This document shows, piece by piece, positions 21,716 through 30,616 of a DNA stretch of 64,000 nt (positions are counted from its first letter, which is position 1; the number at the start of each line of letters is the position of its first letter). The notes beneath the pieces are model-generated. The model worked only from the letters and a program-made list of their open reading frames with translations. It ran no database searches and was not told the origin of the DNA. The position numbers and the translations under genes were made by a program. Origin of the DNA: Mytilinidion resinicola (lineage: Eukaryota; Ascomycota; Dothideomycetes; Mytilinidiales; Mytilinidiaceae); NCBI RefSeq assembly GCF_010093595.1, contig NW_022985453.1:697649-761648 (forward strand). The letters run 5' to 3'.

Positions 21716-22912
21716 AAATCTCTTTATTCGATCATCAGCACTGTAAATTTGAACGTTCGCCACCACGAGGAACTCGTCTATCGAACAGAGACGGAACTCC
21801 AGGACTACTTCCGTATTGTGAGAGAGAAATCTTGTTCATGCGGAGTTGGGAAGCTGCGAAGCTGGTATCATAGTTGCACGGCGCGGCAGGAAGCAAGGGC
21901 CAAGAATGGAGGAACTAGCATCAACGACCTCGACCCTCGAGTCACTTTGTGTTGTAGTCGACACAAAAAACTCAGTGAAGTTTTTTGAGAGGCTCATCTC
22001 TAGGACTACTTCAACGCCTTATTCGAAGGGGTGTCACTAAGAATATGCAGTGCTACTTGCAACCGGTAGGCAATGATTCATCTTTGATCCTGTAATCGTA
22101 AAAGCTACTAATAGCATCACAGGCAGCTTTCGACCTCTCGAGACACATATTCCTCAACCAGTTTACCATCGCGCTTAATGTGGACGCTGCAAGATTCGTC
22201 TTCTCACAATTCGAGAAGTTCGAGCGCTTCGTGGTTGTGCCATCCAACTACTCATGCTTGCGTGTCGAATACTCGCTACCAGGCTTGAATCTCCATCCGC
22301 GTCTTGCGCTGCGATGCTTAGCCTTCAACTGCCGCGTCGAAAAGAAATCACCTTACCAGACCTGACTGCGTTGCTGTGCGCTTTCTCACCCGCCTTTGCA
22401 GGTAAGATCACGAGCCATGCCACTGTCACGAATAACAATGGCCGGTTGACGTTGGAGCGAGAGGACGAGGGGATTCAAGAACATTGACGTGGATGACAGC
22501 ATGACAAATTGTTTGTTGTACTCAGGGGTCTTGCGGATGACGCAATGGAAAGGTGGAAGAAAGATGTGGAATCGAAATGCGATTTGCTGACACCCCTCAT
22601 TGTATAGGTCCACAAAACACTTTGGCAGAGTCTGACTAGCACTGGGAAGCATTCAAAAAATACGCCAGGGTCCATGAGCCTACAACTTCATGCGCTTCCC
22701 CATATCGGTATATTCATTTCTAAAACATATCGAACCTGGAAGCGTTCGTAAGATATATCTAGATTGCATCCCGACGATACTCCAGTCTGTCGCGACGAGC
22801 AACTCACTCAAGAGCAAAGAAATTCGTACATGTATGAGAACGAGTTGATCGATTCTGCAACAGACGACTATTCCCGCCCAACTTGCTGCGGCTCGCACCT
22901 CTGAGTCGTTGC
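21716..22912. other. no gene assigned; degenerate sequence
   Basis: Short frames of up to about 97 codons on both strands, none matching a family I recognise. The stretch lies between the repeat copy B and the biosynthetic cluster and reads like decayed DNA. It marks the left border of the cluster. Confidence 0.4.
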
Positions 22913-24420
22913 TTAGCGCCGCAGGTAGACCTCTATCAAGCCCATGAGACCCTCAGGGCGGTAGCCGCGGATTTCGTATCTCTCGTCTGCCTGCTTTAGA
23001 AGGGCGCCAAACTCCGCCTCAGTGCGCAGCTTGCCGCCGAAGCCCACTAGCATGATGAGGTCAATCTGGCGGAGGCCGCGCTCAAAGTCGCGCGTCAGTG
23101 TGCCCTGCACCGGCACGACGAGGTCGTTGATGAGCAGCGGCGTGGTGGGCTTGGAGCGTTCGAGCCCCGGCACCAGAGCACGCAACATAGTGACGACGTC
23201 GCGATCGCACCAGTTGAGCGCGCATGCGCGCAGAATGAAGGCGGCAGCATCGCCCACCGGCTGTGGCTCGAAGAAGCTGTGCTGCATGAAGGAGACGCGG
23301 CCGCGGATGTCGTCGGTGAGCAGCGACTGGCCCGCTACGTGCATGTCGGCCGAGTCTTGCACTATGAAGTCAAGAGCGGGAAAGTGCTGCGTTGAGGGCT
23401 CGCGGTCAGATGGCATCGATGGTAAGAAGTGCATAAATGAGGGCAGGTGAGGGCTGCTTAGTTACCTGGGCCAAAGTTATGGAGACCTTGCCACTGCCGC
23501 CGCCAACGTCCACCACAGTGCCCTTGAGATCCGCCCAGGGGAAGGAGTCTTTGAGTGCATTGATATTCAAATTTACTGTCGACCGCTTAGCCCACGGGTT
23601 TGGATCACGGCACTGACATCGAAAAACAGAGATTCTAGAGAAAGCAAAGGACGTACATTTCGCCCATCCAGCCATGGCCTTAGCGAAACGAATCGATCGT
23701 TGGGTGTCGTTCTCGTAGTATTCGAAGATGGGAAGGCCATGCCGCGTCACGAACGGGGTGAGAGCGCTGTCATACTCGTGCGGCGACGCCCTCACATTGT
23801 CGGCCGTAGACGAGGCCGCCTGAAGCATCTCATCGACTCTGCAATCCAGGCGGACCCGGAGAGTTAGCACGTGATAGCAGCAACCCCACGTTGGCAACGT
23901 ACGTGTAATGGAGCGTCGAACGGATCTCCTCGTCTACATGCAGGAGGTACGAGCTGGGGCTGTGTGCAACGTATCCGGGCGTGGGCTCGCGGAAGATGAA
24001 TTCGGTGGCTAAGAGACGGACGATGCGGCTGGTCCTGTCGAGGTCGACGCCAGCCTGCTTGGCTAGCTCTGTCAGCGAGATGTGCCCCTCTGTGGGGACA
24101 ATGGTGAAGAAGTTGAAGTCGAGGGCCACTTGGATGGCTGCAAGTTCGTATCCTTGGCAGCTAAGAGCGCGGAAGTGCCTCTTGGGGCCCTCGACGAGGT
24201 ACTGGAGGTTTTCCAGGGACTGCTTCAGCCTGCTGTGGAGCTTTGCGTACTCGGGCGTCTCGGGACGGTCAATTGAGTCCGGCGCAAATGTAGGCTGGGC
24301 ATAGTTGTTCGCCCGCAGGTACTCTGCGACAGCCTGTGTGTGCCTGACCACGTCGTCGGCAAGGGCGAGCAGGTTCCCATCAGGGGCCTTGGAGACTGTT
24401 CCGTTGGGGTGCGCGGACAT
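22913..24420 (-). CDS. O-methyltransferase-like protein lacking catalytic residues
   Basis: Four exons (24420-23903, 23838-23657, 23575-23466, 23398-22913) join in frame to 431 aa of the plant/fungal COMT-like O-methyltransferase family (PF00891). The N-terminal helical/winged-helix part spans about 80-190, and the SAM-binding motif VDVGGGSGKVSITLA is intact at about residues 255-269. Active-site positions differ from the family: the usual HDW/HNW reads ALNWCD (Leu codon at 23218-23216) and the usual GGKERT reads GGKLRT (Leu codon at 23029-23027), so both the catalytic His and the supporting Glu are Leu. Known relatives that lost these residues include fungal SAM-dependent pericyclases of the LepI type. 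Thus it probably binds SAM and acts on the cluster polyketide, but perhaps not by methyl transfer. It shares a divergent promoter with the exporter gene. Confidence 0.85.
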
Positions 24421-25264
24421 GGTTGAATTTAAAATGCTGCTTACGGAGCCCCATGGCTGCTGCGAGCGTCGTCCTTATACGTTTGATCAATTCTTGTCGA
24501 GTTCACGCGGTTGCGCGCGAGCCACCGACCCCAGGAAGCCGTCGAGCATGCGTCGGGCGAAGCATGCACTGTGTGGTGCTGCGTGTTCGGTCAGGGCCGA
24601 CGTTGATGATTACAGCGTCAGGGGCTGTTTTCAGTTCCGAGATATGTCGGTAGAGGTGAATGTGAGCTCGTTCGTGGAAGTTGGGCCCACGGAGCTTTTG
24701 TGCAGCCGGACTAGCTGATGTCGGTCTAGCACGGCCGGCCCCAGACAGCACCTCTTCGGGCCGCGTCGTGATTTGCCAAGGCCCATTCACCCGCCTGGAG
24801 CCATGCCGCTAAACAGATCGCCGCAGCCACCGCCTGCACGCGGGTGAGACGGCATCGGCAGCGATCGCCGGATGCTAGCCTGCACTCGGCCTAACACGGC
24901 GCGCCTGACGGGAGCGAGGCCGATATTGCTGATGCACTGTGTGGGGCTGCGTGTTAGGTCAGCGCGATTCTTTCGGCCGACATTTCACGGGCATCAGTTC
25001 GGCGCTTGACATCTGCAAGGTACCAGCACGTGACAAGCACACGACAAACACACACGATCGTAGACGGCCACCGCGGCGCATTACCAATCCAATCATGCAT
25101 TGGCAATCCACACAACCCCGCAAGCAGCAACACGCTCCCTTGCTTGCAGTTATATCAGACACACAAGGTGGCCCGATGGAATGCGGGCTCGCTCTTCCCC
25201 CACCCATTGTCCAGCACCAAGACGAGCGGACGTTTCCCCGTCCATTTCCAATCCATCTGCAGCT
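24421..25264. promoter_or_regulatory. divergent promoter with a 30-bp direct repeat
   Basis: Lies between the OMT-like gene and the MFS gene, which are read away from each other. The 30-bp sequence at 24565-24594 recurs at 24933-24962 with two mismatches; it contains TGCACTGTGTGG and CTGCGTGTT followed by GGTCAG, and each copy is followed within about 20 bases by GGCCGAC. CGGCCGGC also occurs at about 24733. CGG/CCG-containing repeats are typical sites for Zn2Cys6 regulators such as the one in this cluster; binding is inferred. Confidence 0.5.
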
Positions 25265-26968
25265 ATGGCGGCGCTTGACGACAAGGACCCAACGGCAACC
25301 AGCCTAGCCGACGACAGTGCTGTCGAGGACAGCTCGACCAGTCCTACCAGAAACTCAACCAGCGACGAGAAGCAGCACGACCAGGATCAGCAGCGTGACC
25401 AGGATCCGGAGCCCCGCCCACGCAACCTCAGTGGATGGAAGTGGTTCCTGTTCATCTCGGCCATCCTTTTCTCCACCTTCCTGTATGCCCTCGACGCCAC
25501 CGTCGTGGCCGTCCTCCAGGCCGTCATCGTCGAGGAATTCGGCCACGTCCAGGATCTGGCGTGGCTGAGCGTCGCGTTCCTGCTGTCCGCCACAGCCACC
25601 AATCTGGCCTGGGGCCGCGTCTACGGAAACTTCAACGCCAAGTGGTTCTACATCTTCCATGTCTTTATCTTTGAGGTCGGTTCGGCTATCTGTGGCGCAG
25701 CGCCGTCCATGAATGTCATGATCCTGGGACGCGCCATCGCCGGCGTGGGCGGCTCGGGCCAGTACATCGGATGCATGACCCTCATCGCTGCGACCACCAC
25801 CATGACCGAGCGCCCCATGTACGTCTCCCTCACCGGCTTTAGCTGGGGTCTTGGCACGGTGCTGGGCCCCGTCATCGGCGGTGCCTTCAGCGAGTCCTCG
25901 GTGGGCTGGCGATGGGCCTTCTACATCAACCTCTTTATCGGCGCTGCCTGCGCACCCGCCTACATCTTTCTCATTCCCAGCAAGGATCCCCGTCCTGGGA
26001 CGCCGTTCCGGGCGAGAGCCGCTGAGATGGATTACGCCGGCATCATACTGCAGGCTGCAGCGCTGGCGGCCCTGCTGCTGGCCGTCAACTTGGGCGGTGT
26101 CACGTATCCGTGGAACTCAGGGCGTATCATCGCCCTGTTTGTTGTGGCTGGCGTGCTTTTCATTGCGCTGGGCGTTCAGCAGGTCTGGAGTATTTTCACC
26201 ACGACGCCGCGGCGCATTATCCCTGTGCACTTCTTCCGGTCGCGCACGGTGCTTATGCTCTTCAGTTGCACTGCAGCAAGCGGCGCTTTGCTCTTTGTGC
26301 CGACCTACATGATCCCCATCTTCTTCCAGTTCACGCGTAGCGACGGTCCCCTCGATGCCGGCGTTCGGCTGCTCCCCTTTATTGCTGTTATAATAGTCTT
26401 TATCATCATCAATGGCGCCCTCATGTCGAAGCTGGGCTACTACATGCCGTGGTTTCTGACGGGCGGTGTGCTGGTCGTCATCGGCTCTGCCCTCATGTAC
26501 ACGATCGACCAGGAGGCATCTGAAAGCCGCGTCTACGGCTACACGGTGCTGATGGGCGTTGGGACTGGTATGTTCGCGCAGGCCGGGTTTTCAGTCGCCC
26601 AGGCCGTTGTCGACGCCGCCGACATTGCGCCCGCCATCGCCTTCATCACGCTGGCGCAGTTCGTCGGCATCACTCTCTCCCTCGCCATTGCCAACGCCAT
26701 TCTCCTCAATTCCAGCCAGACCAAGATCCAGCAGATCCTGCCCAACGTGTCGCCCGCCGCCATCCAGGGCGCCATCCTGGGCGTCCGCTCCAGCCTTGTG
26801 CAGAACCTCGCCCCGGACGTCAAGACGCGCGTCCTCGGCGCCATCGTCAACGCCATCGACAAGACGTATATTCTTGTCATTGCTGGCGGCGCTCTTGTCA
26901 CTGTCTTGAGCCTCGGGATGCGCCGCGAGAAGCTGTTCGGCGGTGCCGCCGGCGTTGCTGCGATGTGA
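25265..26968 (+). CDS. MFS drug/metabolite exporter, DHA2 (14-TM) family
   Basis: A 567-aa single-exon protein, proton-coupled efflux type, expected in the plasma or vesicle membrane and presumed to export the cluster product. A polar acidic N-terminus (about 55 residues) precedes the first membrane segment WFLFISAILFSTFLYALDAT. Family motifs are visible: LDATVVA in TM1, a motif-A region degenerate as WGRVYGNFNAKW, GRAIAGVGGSG (TM4), LGPVIGGAF with GWRWAFYINLF (motif C and the region after TM5). About fourteen hydrophobic segments can be counted to residue 555. The open frame extends upstream to 25100, but MAALDDKD at 25265 is the better start because the codons before it look like 5' UTR. 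It is divergent from the OMT-like gene. Strongly like aflT-type cluster transporters. Confidence 0.92.
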   Translation: MAALDDKDPTATSLADDSAVEDSSTSPTRNSTSDEKQHDQDQQRDQDPEPRPRNLSGWKWFLFISAILFSTFLYALDATVVAVLQAVIVEEFGHVQDLAWLSVAFLLSATATNLAWGRVYGNFNAKWFYIFHVFIFEVGSAICGAAPSMNVMILGRAIAGVGGSGQYIGCMTLIAATTTMTERPMYVSLTGFSWGLGTVLGPVIGGAFSESSVGWRWAFYINLFIGAACAPAYIFLIPSKDPRPGTPFRARAAEMDYAGIILQAAALAALLLAVNLGGVTYPWNSGRIIALFVVAGVLFIALGVQQVWSIFTTTPRRIIPVHFFRSRTVLMLFSCTAASGALLFVPTYMIPIFFQFTRSDGPLDAGVRLLPFIAVIIVFIIINGALMSKLGYYMPWFLTGGVLVVIGSALMYTIDQEASESRVYGYTVLMGVGTGMFAQAGFSVAQAVVDAADIAPAIAFITLAQFVGITLSLAIANAILLNSSQTKIQQILPNVSPAAIQGAILGVRSSLVQNLAPDVKTRVLGAIVNAIDKTYILVIAGGALVTVLSLGMRREKLFGGAAGVAAM

Positions 26969-27577
26969 GAAAATGCGTCGCCGTTTCAGGTGGATATTGT
27001 GTGACCTACCTAGAGGCTAGATAGCGATGCATTGTATGTAACGGAAAGGATTAGTGGCGTTGGCTATAAGGTATAGGTATAGACTTCTCTTTACAGGGGG
27101 CCGCGCAATCCCTTGCTGCGCGCGCGGCTACCTTTGTACTTTAATGTTAGCAATTCCGATAGCTTAGAAAAATCCTTGTCGGATGTCTATATAGTATAGA
27201 CGTCAATTTCCATTAATTCTCGTGCAATCTCCAATATGAAAAAGAGGGAATATTTGGTGAGTGTTGAAATGGTATCACGGCTAGAGCAGCACTCAACGTT
27301 GAAGGATCTTGAGAAAAATAAGACATGTTTGTATTGAGCGAGCAAAAGGGAAGCTTCTCAAAGCCATCTTTAACAACACAAGTCCCATCAAGGAGATTAC
27401 GTGGCGACATTTCATAAAGTCGTCGTCTTGATCCTTTTCTTTCGATGCAAAGGCCAGGGAGTTTAAGGAAACCATGCTTGTCCCCGGCCAACGACACAAA
27501 ACAGGGTGCGTGTGTAATAAGAAAAATAGGGAATTTCAAATTCCATCCGCGAATCCATTCATCATCATCTTCTTCTT
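26969..27577. other. intergenic between convergent MFS and P450 genes
   Basis: 3' regions of both genes. A minus-strand frame of 136 codons runs through here and overlaps the 3' end of the P450; it shows no family likeness and is probably chance or 3' UTR. Confidence 0.45.
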
Positions 27578-29432
27578 TCAAGAATCGCGAACATCCTCTC
27601 TGCGCCTCAGCCGCACATAGCACTCATCCGCCCGATGGATGATGCTCAAGGTAGCCGAGGGGTAGGCCAGTGCCGGCGGCACAGCGAGAAGATCAAAGTG
27701 CCACACCACCAGGCTCACGATCATGCGCAGCTCCACGTACGCCAGCTTGCGGCCCCAACAGCCGCGCAGGCCCATGCCGAAGGCTGCCTGGGGCGCGGCG
27801 TTGGCGTTGAATTCGACCCCGGCGTCTTCCTCCGTTGTCGTCGTCGTCGTCGACGCGTCTTCTTTCTTGCGCAGCCAGCGCTCCGGCTCGAAGGTGAACA
27901 TGTCGCGCGTCTCGTCCCAGCCGCTGTCCGGCTCTGCGGACGACGCGTCGCGCAGGGCAGCAGCAGCCGCGAGGGAGGGCGAGTGGAATCCTGGCCCATT
28001 GGCCATGATGAACACGGTCGTGCCCTTTGGGATGCGGTAGCCGAAGAGCTGCGTGTCGGTGATGGCCTGCCGCGAAAGGAGCGTCGCGTGCAGCCGCAGC
28101 ACCTCGTCGAGCACGGCGTCGAGGTAGGGCACCCGGCCCTTGGTCAGCTCGGCGGTCGAGGGGGGCCGCCGTTCTGCGTGGGCGGCGCTGTAGGCCGTGT
28201 GCAGGGCGTGCCGCAGCTTGGCTTGGACGTCCGGGGAGCGGGTCAGGTGGATGAAGATCCAAGAGAGTGTTGAGCTTGACGTGTGGAATCCGGCGATGAA
28301 TTGGCCCCCAATCTGATCGCACGGGCGTATCCGAAATCAGCAAGACTGGAAAAGCGAGAACGGGACACTAAGAAGATGTGGTAAAGAAGACGTTCAATCT
28401 CACCTCGTCCATCAAGACCTGATTCTCATAGTCCGGCTTGCGGCCCTGCTTTTCGGCGGCCTTTTTCTCCCGCGCCAACATGTGCTCAATCGCCGTTTTG
28501 GCTTCGCCCGTGGCCTCAAACCTTCGGATGGCGCCCTGGACTTGCTCCCTGATGACCTGCCTCCTTACGGCTATTGATGTGCTGTACCTGGGTATCTGGC
28601 GGACCCACCACTTGGCGAACTTTGGCCACAGGGATGCGGTCACAACGTTTACAGCGTCGACCGTCCCGTAAAGAGAGGCGGTGAACTTGTTGAATGGCGC
28701 CGTCGGGAACTTCGCCTCGCCGTGGCGGCCAATCTCGACGCGTGAAGGGTCCAGCTGGGCCACTGCCTGCATCTGTGGGCTGAGGGCAGCGTGCTCGAAC
28801 TGCCGGTCAAACACAAAGGACAGCATGCCGTCCAGGGCGACGTGGTCCAGGTCATCGTTGACGTCAAAGGGCCGGTCGTTGGCGAGACGAGCCTTCGTCT
28901 CCCAGAAGTGCACCAGCTGGAGCGAATTCTCGTACATGGCAGGGCTGACTGTGTTGTTGAGAAAAGGGGGGCTTAAGAGGTCCTGCAACCAAGCGCGGGT
29001 CCGCTTCCAGGAATCGCCCATTGTCATGCGAGAGTGGAACCCGTCCAGTGGACTAAGGCCAGTTTTGTCGAAGCTGGATCTGTCGAACTCAGGCCGTCGT
29101 GTCAACAGATTTTGGGCCTCGACTGAGTCGGCGAGGACGACCCAGGGCCTGGAAAAGGGCTGGACGAAGATTTGGCATAGCGGTGCTTGGAGTTTGTTCA
29201 CCTTCTTTAACAACCACACGTGGATTTCTCTCGTGGCGCCGACCTCGCGAACCATGTCGGGACCATCCCCCAGCAGTTTCCGGGTGGATTTTGGGTCGTA
29301 TGGAATTCCTGGGAGAGGCTGGGGGAGTAGCCGCTCGTACAGAAAATACAGCAACCCGAGGATGGCGAGGAGACCGGCCGAGGCTGGCGCCAGCTCGGAT
29401 CCCACACGTTGGACTGCATCTGAAAGAGACAT
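27578..29432 (-). CDS. cytochrome P450 monooxygenase of the cluster
   Basis: Two exons (29432-28404 and 28312-27578) with intron GTGAGA...CAG give 587 aa. An N-terminal membrane anchor (LLAILGLLYFLYERLL) targets it to the ER. P450 landmarks are all present: I-helix oxygen site AGFHT (about 350-354), K-helix ExxR in DEVLRL, PERF-like FEPERW, and heme loop FGMGLRGCWG with the axial Cys at 528. Between PERW and the heme loop there is an inserted low-complexity stretch (KEDASTTTTTTEEDAG), encoded by a GTC/GAC trinucleotide run, which lengthens the protein beyond the usual 500-530. Predicted role: oxidation of the polyketide released by the adjacent PKS, with which it shares a divergent promoter. 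The site of oxidation cannot be told. It resembles other cluster P450s of CYP clans with long N-terminal halves. Confidence 0.92.
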
Positions 29433-30616
29433 GGTTTTGAAGTGTAATCCTAGCTAGGTTGAGATGTTGGAAGACGCAACAGGCAATGAGGCTGCAAGTA
29501 AATCAAAGGATATTGGACTCTGTCCGCTATGGCACGTAACGCAACGTAGCACATATAAATGGAGTTAATGCTTATGTGAATAACTCCACATTGTTGTCTT
29601 ACCTTTTCGTCAGCGGATGTGGAGACCAGAAGGAGCCTTATCCCAACATTCGGCGTCAGCGAGGAGATCTGTGCGCCGTACCTGGCCCGACAAACTTCGG
29701 TCGAACCAGGCCATCATGACATGCATAGTAGAAGTTGATGCACAATACAGCCTCTCTTCACGCTGGGTGGTCGCTCTCTGATATCAAGCCACAGCTTTAC
29801 CATATAAGGGAGAAACTCCGGGCGCCTTTAGGGGGGAATAGCAACCTTCTGGCCAACCAATCCTCAAGCCAGTGAAGTAACTAGCCCAGAAAAGAGGTAT
29901 GCCAGGATCAACTCAGTTGGGGGCTAGACCACCGGACGTGAAGAGAGGGTGCAGCTCGGAAAATCACTGGTGCACCGCATCGCCCTACCCGGTTGTTATT
30001 GCAATTCGACCGAGACTTCGCGGGCCTGATACCTACGACAAATGTCTTCAACCCTTATCACCCCAATCATTCCCCGTAGATACCCTTTTCACCTGCAATG
30101 GACGTTCTTCTCACGCAGATAAAGAGGTCGAGACGTAGATCAGTGCAGCTACGTTGGCAATCCGACCGAGATCTCACGGGTGTAGTATCCACCATGGACG
30201 TCTTGTTGCATTTCTAAGGCATGCATGTACCCATTGTATTTCTAAGATCTTTCTCTGCGCCATGCACCTCCCTCGTGGAACGCCGGCCGACAGAGCTAAA
30301 GCATGGATTGGTGGAGTGCGAGCGGGCGAGTACCGTTTGAATATCCGCAGGGTATCTGGCCTGATACGTCAAGCGTTGCTCGATGCAAGCTGTGAAGTAG
30401 ACACAGCTAACGGTGGTATATAACCTAGATACATCAAGAAGAATATATTAAAGGAGCTTGCTTTATAATAATACTTATAGAACTACCACGCGTCCCCTAT
30501 AGAACGTTCACCACTTGACCCTTATTCAAAGTTCGCAGTTCCTGGAACGCGGCGGCTTGGCTAGGTCTGCGAGAAAGTGTAGAGCACATACTCGGTCGGT
30601 TCAACACCTCAATACC
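29433..30616. promoter_or_regulatory. divergent promoter of P450 and HR-PKS
   Basis: About 1.2 kb between two genes read outward. It is clearly less GC-rich than the genes. Two loosely similar copies of a segment containing CCGACCGAGAT/TTCGACCGAGACT (about 30001 and 30155) are present, a possible regulator site. No gene is seen inside. Confidence 0.5.

Noticed and set aside
27635..28343. Frames of more than 200 codons on both strands in the P450 second exon
   Set aside because: Shadows of the P450 exon, which carries the conserved motifs in its own frame.
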